The notes beneath the pieces are model-generated. The model was not told the DNA's origin. It was given only the letters and a program-made list of their open reading frames with translations, and did no database searches. Shown piece by piece: positions 34,650 through 44,801 of a stretch of 64,000 bases of DNA. Source of the stretch: Desulfosarcina alkanivorans (GTDB lineage Bacteria > Desulfobacterota > Desulfobacteria > Desulfobacterales > Desulfosarcinaceae); contig NZ_AP021874.1 of assembly GCF_009688945.1 (NCBI RefSeq), positions 2,170,001 to 2,234,000 of the forward strand, in the 5' to 3' direction. Every line of letters starts with the position of its first letter. Position 1 is the first letter of the stretch. The position numbers and the translations under genes are program-made.

Positions 34650-35903
34650 ATGAGAGATGTCGTCATTATCAGTACTTGCCGGACGGCCATCGGAGCCTTC
34701 GGCGGCACGTTAAAAAGCCTTAACGGACCTTTTCTGGCCAGCGTTGCCATGCAGGAGGCGATTCGACGCGCCGGTATCGATCCATCCATAATTGACGACG
34801 TTCGATTCGGCTGCTGCCTCGAGCACCATGACAATCTGAATGTGGCCCGTGTTGGAGCCCTCATGGCCGGTATTCCCAATACGGTCCCGGCCGTGACAAT
34901 GAATCGGGCCTGCATTTCCGGAATGGAAGCCACCATCTCCGGCATGGCCATGATTCAGGCCGGCATGGCCGACGTAATTCTCGCGGGCGGTGTGGAGCAT
35001 ATGTCCGGTGCACCGTACACTGTTCCCGGTGCGCGCTGGGGTTGCCGTCTTCAGGATAATACCTTTGTGGATGCCATGATTCACGCGCTGCACGCCGGAT
35101 CCCACCTGCTTCCGCTGGAAGCCGACGCCCCGGTGGACACGACCCAGGCGCCGGCCAGTCATTTTGTCGGAAAACCCTACATCATGGGCCACACCGCCGA
35201 GTTTGTCGCCCAGAAAATGGGTATCAGCCGGGAAGAGATGGACGAAGTGGCCCTGCGCAGCCAGAACAACGCCGAACGGGCAACCCTGGATGGCACCTTT
35301 GCCGACGAAATCGTTCCTGTACCGGTCCCCCGCCGCAAAAAGGAACCACTGATCTTCGACAAGGATGAACACTTCAGGCCGGGCCTGACAATGGATCAGT
35401 TGCGCGAGCTGCCACCCGCCTTCGTCCCGAAAACCGGAACCGTTACCGCCGGAAACGCCAGCGGCATCAACGACGGTGCCGCCGCCATGCTGCTCATGTC
35501 TGCCGATAAGGCCAAGGAACTGGGCCTTCCCCCGATGGCGAGAATTCACGCCACCGGCAAGGGAGCCTGCCATCCCGCCCTCATGGGTTTGTCACCGGTC
35601 CCGGCTGTCAATGACCTCACCGACCGAAGCGGCTTGAAAGTGGCCGATTTCGATCTGGTAGAAGTAAATGAAGCCTTCGCCGCGCAATATATCGGTTGCG
35701 AGCGTGATTTAGGGTTGAATCGCGAGATCACCAACGTCAACGGCTCTGGTATCGGGTTGGGCCATCCGGTCGGGGCCACCGGCTGCCGCATCATGGTTAC
35801 CTTGATCCATGCAATGAAAAAAAGAGGAAACAGTTTAGGTCTTGCCACCTTGTGCGGCGGCGGGGGCGTCTCCATGGCCTGCGCACTGGAAATGATCACC
35901 TGA
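34650..35903 (+). CDS. Thiolase (acetyl-CoA acetyltransferase) 2
   Basis: 417 aa from the ATG at 34650 (AGGAG upstream). The nucleophilic Cys lies in NRACISGMEATISG (about 88), the catalytic His in GSGIGLGHPVGATG and the second Cys in ATLCGGGGVSMA. It is about 30-40 % like thiolase 1 by eye, so the two are not a recent duplication and could serve different chain lengths or opposite directions. First gene of operon 2, followed 70 bp later by the acyl-CoA dehydrogenase. Confidence 0.92.
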   Translation: MRDVVIISTCRTAIGAFGGTLKSLNGPFLASVAMQEAIRRAGIDPSIIDDVRFGCCLEHHDNLNVARVGALMAGIPNTVPAVTMNRACISGMEATISGMAMIQAGMADVILAGGVEHMSGAPYTVPGARWGCRLQDNTFVDAMIHALHAGSHLLPLEADAPVDTTQAPASHFVGKPYIMGHTAEFVAQKMGISREEMDEVALRSQNNAERATLDGTFADEIVPVPVPRRKKEPLIFDKDEHFRPGLTMDQLRELPPAFVPKTGTVTAGNASGINDGAAAMLLMSADKAKELGLPPMARIHATGKGACHPALMGLSPVPAVNDLTDRSGLKVADFDLVEVNEAFAAQYIGCERDLGLNREITNVNGSGIGLGHPVGATGCRIMVTLIHAMKKRGNSLGLATLCGGGGVSMACALEMIT

Positions 35904-35973
35904 TCATCGGGCAACGACGACGCATATTCGCGACAGCAATTTCAATCCATTCAACAGGAACCGGAGGAGAAAT

Positions 35974-37131
35974 ATGGACTTTGAACTCAGCCGAGAGCAG
36001 AAAGAGATCCAGAAAGCCGTTAGAGAATTTGTAAAGGGCGAATTTAAAAAGGAAATTATCGAGGAACTCGTTGAGAACCACGACTATCCCAAAGCAATTT
36101 GGAAAAAAGCGGCGGAGCTCGGTTTCATCGGCATACACTACCCGGAGAAGTATTCGGGAATGGGACTCGGATGCCTTGAGAACATCATCGTCGCCGAAGA
36201 GCTGGCCCGTGGAGACAGCACGGTCGGTACGTGCTTGCTCATTGCCGACTTCGCATCTGAAATCATTCTGCACCACGGCAGCGATGAACAAAAATCCAAG
36301 TGGCTTCCCAAGGTCGCCGAAGGCGAGTGTCTTTCCTGTGGCGCCTTCACGGAACCGGACCACGGGTCTGATATTACTACGGTCAACACCACCGCCATCA
36401 AGGACGGTAACGACTGGCTCATTAACGGAACCAAAATGTTTATTACCAACAGCGGCCCCCTGGCTGGCTTTTATTGCGTGCTGTGCCTGACGGACCCGGA
36501 TGCCGCTCCTTCATACAGGGGGCTCAGCCTCATTCTCGTGGAAGCGGACAATCCGGGAGTCTCTACCCAGGACGTAGGAAAAAAGATGGGAATTACGATC
36601 TCCTACACCGCCGAGGTGATCTTTAAGGATGTCAGGGTCCCCCTGGACAATCTGATCGGCAAAGCGAACAAGGGGTTTTACCAATTGCTGGAATTTTTCG
36701 ATGAAAGCCGCATCCTCGTTGCCGCCCAGGCGCTGGGTACGGCCCAGGGAGCCTTCGACAGGGCGCTTGACTACATCAAACAGCGGGAACAGTTCGGTAA
36801 GAAAATCGCTCAGTTTCAGGTCAACCAGCACAAGATCGCCGACATGGCCACAAAAATCGAATGTGCGCGGATGATCACTTACAAAGCCGCATGGAACTTC
36901 GATCAGGGTCGCATCGATCCCAAGTTGACCTCCATGGCCAAAATGTATGCCGCGCGTACGGCAGTGGAAGTTGCCGACGAGGCGATCCAGCTGATGGGTG
37001 GCTACGGCTACATGCAAGAATACGAGGTCGAGCGGTTTTATCGGGATGCCAAAATTACCGAAATTTATGAAGGAACCAAGGAGATTCAGAAGAACACCAT
37101 CGCCGGCGCTATTCTGGGAAAGATGAAATGA
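35974..37131 (+). CDS. Acyl-CoA dehydrogenase (short-chain type)
   Basis: 385 aa, standard length. [12 protein letters not shown] (about 126-137) and [12 protein letters not shown] form the FAD and substrate contacts; [40 protein letters not shown] carries the conserved C-terminus, with the catalytic Glu in IYEGTKEIQ. It makes 2-enoyl-CoA and passes electrons to the ETF encoded downstream. The start has GGAGGAGAAAT as ribosome site. Its stop overlaps the ATG of the next gene (ATGA). Confidence 0.94.
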   Translation: MDFELSREQKEIQKAVREFVKGEFKKEIIEELVENHDYPKAIWKKAAELGFIGIHYPEKYSGMGLGCLENIIVAEELARGDSTVGTCLLIADFASEIILHHGSDEQKSKWLPKVAEGECLSCGAFTEPDHGSDITTVNTTAIKDGNDWLINGTKMFITNSGPLAGFYCVLCLTDPDAAPSYRGLSLILVEADNPGVSTQDVGKKMGITISYTAEVIFKDVRVPLDNLIGKANKGFYQLLEFFDESRILVAAQALGTAQGAFDRALDYIKQREQFGKKIAQFQVNQHKIADMATKIECARMITYKAAWNFDQGRIDPKLTSMAKMYAARTAVEVADEAIQLMGGYGYMQEYEVERFYRDAKITEIYEGTKEIQKNTIAGAILGKMK

Positions 37132-37994
37132 AAGAAAAAAAAATGGACATCAAGAAAATATGCGTTTTAGGCGCAGGATTGATGGGGAATGGCATCGCAC
37201 AGGTTTGTGCCCAAACCGGATATCAGGTAACCCTGCGGGACATCGAACAGCGTTTTGTCGACAACGGAATGCAGACGATAACAAAGAACCTCGCCCGGGA
37301 TGTAAAAAAGGGTCGAAAAACCCAAGCGGAGATGGATGCCGTGCTGGGCAGGATCACACCGACGGTCGATCTTGAAACGGCCGCCGCGGACGCGGATATC
37401 GCAGTGGAAGTGATCGTCGAGGTGCTCGGCATCAAACAACGACTGTTCAGGGATCTGGAAGCGATTGTCCCGGATCGCTGCCTTTTTTTCACCAACACCT
37501 CCGGGATCAGCATCACCGAGATCGCCGCCTCGACCGCTCGGGCCAAAAAAGTCATCGGGACCCATTTCTTCAATCCGGTCCCGGTCATGCGTCTTCTCGA
37601 AATCATCAAGGGGCATGAAACCGACGACGAAACCCTCGCCACCGCAAAAGCGTGGGGCGAAACACTCGGCAAGGAGGTGATCATCGTCAACGAGGCGCCG
37701 GCGTTCACCGTTAACCGCATCCTTTGCCCAACCATCAATGAGGCTTTTTACGTTTTGGAGTCCGGAATCGCCAGTGCAGAGGATATCGACAAGGGAATGG
37801 TACTGGGATGCAATCATCCCATCGGCCCCCTTGCCCTCGCCGACATGGTCGGTCTCGACACCCTTCTGAAAGTCATGGACAATCTGCATGCCGAGTTGGG
37901 AGATAAATACCGACCGTCTCCCTTGCTCAGAAAAATGGTGCGTGCTGGCAATTTCGGCAGAAAAACAGGCAGAGGGGTTTATGAATACGATTAA
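37128..37994 (+). CDS. 3-hydroxyacyl-CoA (3-hydroxybutyryl-CoA) dehydrogenase
   Basis: 288 aa. The Rossmann motif [20 protein letters not shown] (about residues 12-31) binds NAD(H); [11 protein letters not shown] and [16 protein letters not shown] contain the catalytic Ser/Asn and His; one C-terminal 3HCDH domain follows ([18 protein letters not shown]). The length fits the short Hbd family, in contrast to the FadB-like fusion in operon 1. The ATG overlaps the preceding stop; a second ATG at 37143 is possible. Confidence 0.93.
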   Translation: MKEKKMDIKKICVLGAGLMGNGIAQVCAQTGYQVTLRDIEQRFVDNGMQTITKNLARDVKKGRKTQAEMDAVLGRITPTVDLETAAADADIAVEVIVEVLGIKQRLFRDLEAIVPDRCLFFTNTSGISITEIAASTARAKKVIGTHFFNPVPVMRLLEIIKGHETDDETLATAKAWGETLGKEVIIVNEAPAFTVNRILCPTINEAFYVLESGIASAEDIDKGMVLGCNHPIGPLALADMVGLDTLLKVMDNLHAELGDKYRPSPLLRKMVRAGNFGRKTGRGVYEYD

Positions 37995-38021
37995 TTTTAT
38001 TTGCAGAAGAGGACGATTCCT

Positions 38022-40091
38022 ATGACACCTGTTTTACTGCCCCCGGCAAAATTAACTTTCTTGGGGATTCCGACGGTTATTCTTTCCATACTAATTCCGA
38101 TCGTCGGGATGGTAGTCTTTGCCTACATCATGGCGCTTCGATCGGTCCCGTTGGTAAGGTCCGCGCCGGACAAACGCCTGGACCGGATTCCCGTCCGTCT
38201 CTTCAACGTGCTCAAGATCTGGCTGGGCCAGTACCGGCAGCCGCGGTACATGCTGGCCGGTGTGGTGCATATCGTCATCTTCGCCGGGTTTCTGATTCTC
38301 AGTGTCCGCTCCTGCTCGTTGGTGATCATCGGCATTAGCGAAAGCTTCGTCATGCCCGGCTTTGGCGGTGTTGTCGGCCACATATACAATTTTTTCAAGG
38401 ACTACGCCGCCACCGTCGTGCTGATTGCCTGCGCCATCGCCGCCTGGCGGCGGGCCGTGGTGAAACCGGAACGGTACAAAGTGCCGGACAAGTATGGCAA
38501 GGATCACACGGCCGAGGCCCTCTTCGTGCTGGGCATGATTTCCACCTTGATGATCTCCGAAAGCCTTTTCGAGGCCAGCAGCGTGGCGGCCAATACCCAA
38601 GCCGGTCTGCATGCCGAGTTCTTGGCTCCGCTGAGCCTGGCCTGGCTGTTCAAGCAGTCCCTGCTGTCCACTTCCATCCAGGCGCTCCAGGCCATCCACA
38701 TCATGGCCTATTACGTCCACGACCTGACCTTCTTCTTCTTTCTCTGCTTTTTGCCCCTGGGCAAGCATTTTCACGTGATCACCTCGCTTTTCAACGTTTT
38801 TTTCATGCGCATCGACCGGGGCAACATCAAGCCGGTACGCCACGGCATCAAGGATGATGAACTGGACGACCTGGAATCCTTCGGTGTCAAGAAGCTGGAA
38901 GACTTCACCTGGAAGCACATCCTGGATTTCTATTCGTGCGCCGACTGCGGCCGTTGCTCGGACAACTGCCCGGCCAATGCCGTGGGGCGGCCCCTGTCGC
39001 CACGCTTCATCTCCATCAAGGGGCGCGACCTGACCTTCAAGAACTACCCCATCTACCCCTACGGTGCGCCTATCAAAAAGAGCGAGGATCTGATCGGCAC
39101 GACCTATGAGGAAGACGAGATCTGGTCCTGCACCACCTGCGGCGCCTGTGAGCAGGAGTGCCCCATCGGCATCGAATACATCGACAAGATCGTGGACCTG
39201 CGCCGTGGCATGGTCGATGAGGGCATGGTGCCCCAGAGCCTGCAAAAGCCCTTGAAGGCCCTTGAAAAACGTGGCAACCCCTGGGGTAAGATGGAGAAGA
39301 AACGGGCCGACTGGACCAAGGACCTGCCTGCCGATGTGCCCGTCAAGGACCTGGCCAAGAAAGACTCCGCCGAGGCCCTCTATTTCGTGGACAGCATCAC
39401 CTCCTATGACGACCGGATGCAGGAGATTGGCCGAGCCACAGCCACCGTCCTGTCAAGGGCCGGTGCGGATTTCGGTATTTTGGGCAAGAAGGAGAAAGAC
39501 AGCGGAAACGAAATTCGTCGGTTTGGTGAAGAAATGTTGTTCCAGACCATCAAGGAGACCAATACTGATGCCATTTTGAACAGTGGTGTCAAGCACATCA
39601 TCACCGCCGACCCACATGCCTACAACGCCCTGAAGAATGACTACCAGGGGTTGCCGCCGGTGGAACACATCAGCCAGTTTATCGCCCGAAATGTGAAATC
39701 CGGCGCCATCCGGCTGAAAGGCGCCAACGGTGACGGCAAGGTCTATACTTATCACGATCCGTGTTACCTGGGACGTCATAACGATGTCTACGACGACCCG
39801 CGATCGGCCCTGGATGCCATTGCCGGGCTCAAGCGGGTGGAGATGGAGCGCTGCCGCGACCGGTCGTTCTGCTGCGGCGGCGGCGGCCTGATGCTGTTCT
39901 ACGAACCGGAGGAAGAGCAGCGCATGGGCGTGCTGCGGGTGGAGATGGCCGCCAAGGCCGGCGCCAACGTGATCGTCACGGCCTGCCCCTTCTGCCTGGT
40001 CAACATGGAGGACGCCATCAAGGTGGCCGGCATGGAGAGCAAGATGGAGGCCATCGACCTTTCGGAATTGATTATCCAGCATATGGAGTAA
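38022..40091 (+). CDS. Membrane FeS oxidoreductase, EMO-like (ETF:menaquinone oxidoreductase) with HdrD-type CCG domains
   Basis: 689 aa from the ATG at 38022 (AGAGGA eight bases upstream). The N-terminus (about 1-260) has six or so membrane helices, with NarI-like spacing for heme b and quinone. Two [4Fe-4S] motifs follow: CADCGRCSDNC (about 306) and CTTCGACEQEC (about 370). The C-terminus has the two cysteine-rich CCG modules of heterodisulfide reductase D, YHDPCYLGRHN (about 581) and FCCGGGG (about 617), plus ACPFCLVN. This is the plan of the membrane protein that takes electrons from ETF into the menaquinone pool in anaerobic fatty-acid and aromatic degraders. EtfBA follow at once, which supports it. 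Confidence 0.88.
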   Translation: MTPVLLPPAKLTFLGIPTVILSILIPIVGMVVFAYIMALRSVPLVRSAPDKRLDRIPVRLFNVLKIWLGQYRQPRYMLAGVVHIVIFAGFLILSVRSCSLVIIGISESFVMPGFGGVVGHIYNFFKDYAATVVLIACAIAAWRRAVVKPERYKVPDKYGKDHTAEALFVLGMISTLMISESLFEASSVAANTQAGLHAEFLAPLSLAWLFKQSLLSTSIQALQAIHIMAYYVHDLTFFFFLCFLPLGKHFHVITSLFNVFFMRIDRGNIKPVRHGIKDDELDDLESFGVKKLEDFTWKHILDFYSCADCGRCSDNCPANAVGRPLSPRFISIKGRDLTFKNYPIYPYGAPIKKSEDLIGTTYEEDEIWSCTTCGACEQECPIGIEYIDKIVDLRRGMVDEGMVPQSLQKPLKALEKRGNPWGKMEKKRADWTKDLPADVPVKDLAKKDSAEALYFVDSITSYDDRMQEIGRATATVLSRAGADFGILGKKEKDSGNEIRRFGEEMLFQTIKETNTDAILNSGVKHIITADPHAYNALKNDYQGLPPVEHISQFIARNVKSGAIRLKGANGDGKVYTYHDPCYLGRHNDVYDDPRSALDAIAGLKRVEMERCRDRSFCCGGGGLMLFYEPEEEQRMGVLRVEMAAKAGANVIVTACPFCLVNMEDAIKVAGMESKMEAIDLSELIIQHME

Positions 40092-40147
40092 TTTAGTGGA
40101 TATGATTTGTGGAGCGGTCTCACTTCAGAGAAGCTATATTTGGCAAT

Positions 40148-40172
40148 AACCATCCTGGTTAAGGTTTTTTTT
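40148..40172 (+). terminator. Weak terminator-like hairpin before etfB
   Basis: AACCA-TCC-TGGTT followed by AAGG and eight T. The 5-bp stem and 3-base loop are weak, so it may attenuate transcription between the EMO-like gene and etfBA and not end it. Confidence 0.4.
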
Positions 40173-40252
40173 GCCATTGGCACCTCCGGCTCTGGAATGA
40201 GATCGCTCCTCCAATTTGCGATTCACTCCGAACATCAATAAGGAGAAAAGAG

Positions 40253-41041
40253 ATGAAAATCTTAGTCTGTGTCAAGCGGGTACCCGATACCGCTGAAAAC
40301 GAGATCGAGGTCAACGGCGACGGCAGCGATATCGAACGCGACGACCTGGTGTACTCGGTCAACGAGTGGGACAATTACGCCGTGGAAGAGGCCATCCAGA
40401 TCCGCGACAACGTGGGCGGCAGCGTGACCGTGGTCACCGTGGGCGACGACGAGTCCGAAGAGGTGCTGCGCCGGGAGATGGCCATGGGCGCCGACAACGG
40501 CCTTTTGCTGAGTGATGACGCCTTCGACGGATCCGACGGCAAGGGCGTGGCCACCCTGCTCAAAGCAGCCGTTGAAAAAGGGAAATACGACCTGATCCTA
40601 ACCGGTGCTCAGGCTGATGACGGGGCGGCCCAGGTGGGTGGCATGCTGGCGGCCATGCTGGACTATCCTTACGCGTCACTGGTCAATAAAATCGATGTGG
40701 ATGGCGACAAGCTCAAGGTGGGCCGTGAAATCGAAGGCGGCAACCAGGAGATGAACGAGATTGCGCTGCCCTGCGTATTGTCCATCCAGACCGGTATCAA
40801 CGAACCGCGCTACGTGGGTATCCGCGGCATCCGCAAGGTGGCCTCGGTGGAGATTCCACAGCACGGCGCCGCCGATCTGGGCGTGGACGCGGCCACTGTG
40901 GGCGCCGCCGGCGCCAAGGTCAAGCGCCTTGACTACTTCGTACCTGAAATGGGTGACGGCGCCGAGATGCTGGAAGGCAGCACCGAAGAGATCATTGCCA
41001 AGCTGATCGAACTCTTGAAGGCCAAAGGAGGGTTGAAATAA
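40253..41041 (+). CDS. etfB: Electron transfer flavoprotein beta subunit
   Basis: 262 aa. KILVCVKRVPDTAENEI at the start, MGADNGLLLSDDAFDGSDGKGVATLL and LTGAQADDGAAQVGGMLAAML (AMP/FAD-site loop), and the EtfB recognition-type ending LKAKGGLK. It accepts electrons from the acyl-CoA dehydrogenase and, with EtfA, hands them to the EMO-like membrane protein. Its last base overlaps the ATG of etfA (TAATG). Since no bifurcating partner (Bcd or FixCX type) adjoins, a conventional non-bifurcating ETF is more likely, although the sequence alone does not settle this. Confidence 0.94.
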   Translation: MKILVCVKRVPDTAENEIEVNGDGSDIERDDLVYSVNEWDNYAVEEAIQIRDNVGGSVTVVTVGDDESEEVLRREMAMGADNGLLLSDDAFDGSDGKGVATLLKAAVEKGKYDLILTGAQADDGAAQVGGMLAAMLDYPYASLVNKIDVDGDKLKVGREIEGGNQEMNEIALPCVLSIQTGINEPRYVGIRGIRKVASVEIPQHGAADLGVDAATVGAAGAKVKRLDYFVPEMGDGAEMLEGSTEEIIAKLIELLKAKGGLK

Positions 41042-42009
41042 TGGCTGATATCTATGCATACATCACACACAAAGGTGGCGTGGCCGACGATTCGGCCCTT
41101 GAAATGGTGGCTGCGGCCAGGAAAATCGATGCCGGCGCGGCCGTGACCGCCATCGTTACAGGGTCGGGCGCCGACGTTGACGCCGTTGCCGAAGACGTGG
41201 CCGGTTCTTATGCCAAGGTGCTCAAGTTTAACCTGGACGCCCTGGCCTACCCCAATGCAGAAGTCATCCGCAAACTGCTGGTCAACGTGCTTCCCGGCGA
41301 CGCCATCGTGCTGGTTCCCCATGACACGTTCGGCATGGACCTGGCCCCCGGCCTGTCCATCAAGCTGGATTCGGCCTTCATTGCCGATGTGGTGGACATC
41401 GAGGGCGTGGACGGGACCGACCTGAAGGTGATTCGCCAGGAGTACAGCGGCATGGTCAGCACCCATGTGACCGCCGATATTTCGGCCGGGGCGGTCGTCA
41501 ACGTGCGCCCCGGCGCCTTTGCCCCGGACGAGAGCAAGTCCGCCGGCGGCAGTGTGGAAGACAAGTCCGGTGATGCCGGGGACCTGACGGCCAAACGCAC
41601 TTTCCTGGAAATAGTGGAAGCCGAGGTGGGCGACGTGGATATCACCAAGTCCGACGTACTGGTTTCCGTGGGCCGCGGCATCGAGGACGAAGACAACATC
41701 GAGGTGGCCGAAGAACTGGCCGAGGCCATGGGGGCCGTGGTCTCCTGTTCACGGCCCATCGTCGACGCCAAATGGCTTGAGAAGTCCCGTCAGGTGGGTA
41801 CCTCCGGCCAGACGGTCAAGCCCAAGGTCTACATGGCCTGCGGCATCTCCGGCAGCTTCCAGCACATGGGCGGCATCAAGGGCTCGCCGTTCATCGTGGC
41901 CATCAACAAGAACGTCAAGGCACCCATCTTCCAAGTGGCCGACGTGGGTATCGAAGCCGACATCCTCGATTTCCTGCCTGAGCTGACCGAGGCTATCGAG
42001 GCCTTATAA
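41041..42009 (+). CDS. etfA: Electron transfer flavoprotein alpha subunit
   Basis: 322 aa. The C-terminal FAD domain is typical: [68 protein letters not shown] and [20 protein letters not shown]. The N-terminal part is the ETF alpha/beta fold ([19 protein letters not shown]). It overlaps etfB by one base, so the subunits are made together. Its stop is followed by a broken HTH frame and a MITE, then rnfC. Confidence 0.95.
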   Translation: MADIYAYITHKGGVADDSALEMVAAARKIDAGAAVTAIVTGSGADVDAVAEDVAGSYAKVLKFNLDALAYPNAEVIRKLLVNVLPGDAIVLVPHDTFGMDLAPGLSIKLDSAFIADVVDIEGVDGTDLKVIRQEYSGMVSTHVTADISAGAVVNVRPGAFAPDESKSAGGSVEDKSGDAGDLTAKRTFLEIVEAEVGDVDITKSDVLVSVGRGIEDEDNIEVAEELAEAMGAVVSCSRPIVDAKWLEKSRQVGTSGQTVKPKVYMACGISGSFQHMGGIKGSPFIVAINKNVKAPIFQVADVGIEADILDFLPELTEAIEAL

Positions 42010-42013
42010 GTAA

Positions 42014-42160
42014 TCAATTGGAATTGATGCTGGTTATACGATTTGGGAGTTGGCAAGAAAACTCGGTATTGAAATCAATATTATCGAGCATCTTGAAAGA
42101 GTTCATAGAATGCCCAACCCGAATGAAATCTTTAAACTCTCAAAATTGATGCGTTCGTAA
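42014..42160 (+). pseudogene. Remnant of an XRE-type helix-turn-helix protein
   Basis: An open frame without a start codon encodes about 48 residues reading [20 protein letters not shown] and PNPNEIFKLSKLM, a typical XRE recognition helix with the following helix. The stop codon lies inside the left end of the MITE at 42155, so insertion of that element probably trimmed the gene. No N-terminal methionine or ribosome site is present. Confidence 0.5.
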
Positions 42161-42273
42161 AAAGTCAAAACCGTTCCATTTTTGTCATTCCCGTGAAGAC
42201 GGGAATCCTGTAGTTTCAATTGGTTATAGGTTTTCATCTTCGCGGGAATGACATGCCTGGCGACTTTTTACGA
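42155..42273. repeat. MITE-like palindromic element
   Basis: Terminal inverted repeats TCGTAAAAAGTC (42155-42166) and GACTTTTTACGA (42262-42273) bound 119 bp. Inside is a second inverted repeat, GTCATTCCCGTGAAGA and TCTTCGCGGGAATGAC. Elements with GTCATTCCCGCGAA cores are common in Desulfobacterota genomes. The element lies between etfA and rnfC and could form a large hairpin in the mRNA. Confidence 0.75.
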
Positions 42274-42347
42274 GTCTGTCAAAAGTGTTCGGTCCGAAAA
42301 TTTTAAATCCTTTCAATACAAATTTTTGAACAATCGAAGGCAGGACC

Positions 42348-43721
42348 ATGGCGCTGAAATCGACGGGCTATGACGGCAACGGCACCTTCGCCCATGGCGT
42401 CCATCCGCCGGACCACAAGGATCTGGCCAAGGACGCGTCTATCCGTGTGATGCCCACGCCGGACAAGGTGGTGCTTTCGTTGCACCAGAATATCGGTGGC
42501 CCCTGCGAACCGATGGTAAAAGCTCGCCAGACCGTTGGGTGGGGCGAGTTGATCGGCAAGGGCGCATCTTTTGTCTCCACTACTTTGCATGCATCCGTGC
42601 CCGGCGTCGTCCAGCGCCCCATGCGCATGACGCTGGCCAACGGCCGACACATGGACACCCTGCCCATCAAGACCGACGGCGAAATTCCCTCGGACCGGGA
42701 CCTGTGGGAGGAAATCTACGGCGGCCATTGGCCGACCACTGGTCTGGAGGCCTACGATCCCGAGCTGATCAGCCGCGACATCAGTGCTGCCGGCCTGGTG
42801 GGCCTGGGCGGGGCGGCCTTTCCCACCCACGTGAAGATCACGCCCAGTGACAAGAAACCCATCCATACCCTGGTCGTCAACGGCTGCGAGTGCGAGCCCT
42901 ACCTGACTTCGGACTACCGGCTGATGCTGGAAGCGTCGGCCCCCATCGTTACCGGAGCCCTGTTGGCAGCCCGCAGCGTGGGCGCCGAGCGCATCGTCAT
43001 CGGCATCGAGGACAACAAAATCCCGGCCGTGGCGGCCATTCGCCAAGCGGCCGAGGGAACCGGTATTCAGATCGGCGTGGTCAAGACCAAATATCCCCAG
43101 GGCAGCGAGAAACATTTGATCCAGGCGCTGCTCAAGCGCCAGGTGCCCCTGGGGGGGTTGCCTGCCGATGTGGGCGTGGCCATGAGCAATGTGGCCACCA
43201 TAGCGGCCGTGGCCCGGGCCGTGATCCACAATAAGCCTCTGACCCACCGGGTGATCAGCGTCACCGGCGGCGGGATCGTCAAGCCGTCCAATGTGCTGGC
43301 ACCCATCGGAATTTCTTTCGGCGCCCTGATTGATTTTTGCGGTGGTTTGACGCCCAATGCCGCCCGTTTGGTGGCTGGTGGCCCCATGATGGGATTCGCC
43401 TTTTCCAACCCGGAGACGCCGGTCACCAAGGGGGCCGGGGGGCTCACCGTGATGTCGGAAGAAGAAGTTCGGGCCGGCGAGGAAAGTGCCTGTGTGCGCT
43501 GCGGCAAGTGCGTGGACGTATGCCCCATGAACCTGGTGCCCACCAAGATCGCTCTGGCATCCCGGTACCAAAACATCGGCTTGTCTCGTCGATACAACAT
43601 CATGGCCTGCTTCGAGTGTGGGTCTTGTGCCTATACCTGTCCGGCCCACATTCCGCTGGTACAGCTGATCCGGGCCGGCAAGGCCCGGGTTACGGCTGAA
43701 AATCGGAGGGAGGGTGAATAA
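42348..43721 (+). CDS. rnfC: Rnf complex subunit C (NADH/flavin and FeS subunit)
   Basis: 457 aa. GLGGAAFPTHVKI is the glycine-rich NADH/FMN loop (about 153-165), as in NuoF; two [4Fe-4S] motifs, CVRCGKCVDVC (about 383) and CFECGSCAYTC (about 422), lie near the C-terminus. RnfC is the soluble unit that passes electrons between ferredoxin (through RnfB) and NAD+. First gene of the complete order C-D-G-E-A-B. Its TAA overlaps the rnfD ATG by one base. The ribosome site GAAGGCAGGACC lies just after the MITE, so an own promoter would be in or after that element. Confidence 0.95.
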   Translation: MALKSTGYDGNGTFAHGVHPPDHKDLAKDASIRVMPTPDKVVLSLHQNIGGPCEPMVKARQTVGWGELIGKGASFVSTTLHASVPGVVQRPMRMTLANGRHMDTLPIKTDGEIPSDRDLWEEIYGGHWPTTGLEAYDPELISRDISAAGLVGLGGAAFPTHVKITPSDKKPIHTLVVNGCECEPYLTSDYRLMLEASAPIVTGALLAARSVGAERIVIGIEDNKIPAVAAIRQAAEGTGIQIGVVKTKYPQGSEKHLIQALLKRQVPLGGLPADVGVAMSNVATIAAVARAVIHNKPLTHRVISVTGGGIVKPSNVLAPIGISFGALIDFCGGLTPNAARLVAGGPMMGFAFSNPETPVTKGAGGLTVMSEEEVRAGEESACVRCGKCVDVCPMNLVPTKIALASRYQNIGLSRRYNIMACFECGSCAYTCPAHIPLVQLIRAGKARVTAENRREGE

Positions 43722-44716
43722 TGGAGAAGTCGAACCCTATGCAGGAACCCAACTCCAATGAACCGGCCGCTCCGGTGATCCATGTTTCGCCGTCTCCCCA
43801 TCTGGTGCAAACGGCGTCCAGTACCCGCCGGATGATGGTGGATGTGCTGATTGCCTTGGCGCCGGTGGTGGTCATGTCCCTGTATGTCTTTCGCGGCTAT
43901 GCTCTTTTCCAATTGGCTGTCTGTACCGGCGGATGTCTGCTGGCGGAGCTGCTCTTCCTACGGATGCGGGACCGCCCGGCGACCATCAAAGACTGTTCAG
44001 CGCTGGTCACCGGGATCATCTTGACCATGTCCCTACCCGGAACGGCTCCCTGGTATGTGGGTGTGATCGCCGCCTTCGTTGCCATCGGCATCGGCAAGAT
44101 CATTTTCGGTGGTCTGGGCATGAACCTATTCAACCCGGCAATGGTGGGACGGGCCTTTGTCATGATCTCCTTTGCCGGGGCGCTGGCTGCATCGGGATTC
44201 GAAGATACCCACAGCGCGGTGGATGCCGTCTCGCAGGCCACGCCCATGAACGCGTATAAGATGAACGGGGTGGTGACGGAGCTGGGAGCTCTTTTTTGGG
44301 GCACCACCAACGGCAGTCTGGGAGAGACCAGCGCCCTGGCCTGTATCGTCGGTGGGCTCTATCTGATCGTCCGACGGACGGCCTCGTGGGAGATCCCTAC
44401 CGGCCTGCTGCTGGCGGTAGCGGTCATCGGCGGCCTGGCGCATCTGGCCGGCCCGGCCGACGGATGGACCGTGTTGCATCACCTTTTGGGCGGTAGCGTG
44501 CTTTTCGGAGCCTTTTTTATTGCCACGGATCCGGTCACCAGTCCCCTGACGCCCAAAGGCAAATTCATTTTTGGATTGGGTACCGGTATCTTGATCATGA
44601 TTTTACGGCTTTTTTCCGGCTACCCGGAAGGGGTGATGTTTGCCGTGCTGCTCATGAACGCGATGACGCCCTTAATCAATAGATGGAGTGTTCCCACACC
44701 CTTTGGCGCGAATTAA
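43721..44716 (+). CDS. rnfD: Rnf complex subunit D (membrane, covalent FMN)
   Basis: 331 aa with about nine membrane helices. SQATPMNAYK (about residues 169-178) is in the place of the S-x-A-T flavinylation motif, where Thr takes an FMN phosphodiester. NPAMVGRAFVM and ATDPVTSPLTPKGK are typical RnfD/NqrB pieces. It is part of the ion-translocating core in the cytoplasmic membrane and is translated together with rnfC. Confidence 0.93.
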   Translation: MEKSNPMQEPNSNEPAAPVIHVSPSPHLVQTASSTRRMMVDVLIALAPVVVMSLYVFRGYALFQLAVCTGGCLLAELLFLRMRDRPATIKDCSALVTGIILTMSLPGTAPWYVGVIAAFVAIGIGKIIFGGLGMNLFNPAMVGRAFVMISFAGALAASGFEDTHSAVDAVSQATPMNAYKMNGVVTELGALFWGTTNGSLGETSALACIVGGLYLIVRRTASWEIPTGLLLAVAVIGGLAHLAGPADGWTVLHHLLGGSVLFGAFFIATDPVTSPLTPKGKFIFGLGTGILIMILRLFSGYPEGVMFAVLLMNAMTPLINRWSVPTPFGAN

Positions 44717-44801
44717 TTGGAAGCGTTAGCAGGACATCGTTGGAGCGGTTTCCAGCCGTGATTATTTACCGTTTTCGTTTTAAACGGAACAGGGATTGTC
44801 T

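Noticed and set aside
38091-39245. 384-codon open frame on the minus strand
   Set aside because: Opposite the EMO-like gene; composition biased to His, Gln and Ala, no motif.
40148-40252. Possible sigma-54 promoter before etfB (TTGGCAC motif near 40178)
   Set aside because: GG is not followed by GC at 10 bases; spacing wrong for a -24/-12 element.
42303-43649. 448-codon open frame on the minus strand
   Set aside because: Opposite rnfC; His/Gly/Gln-rich text without motifs.
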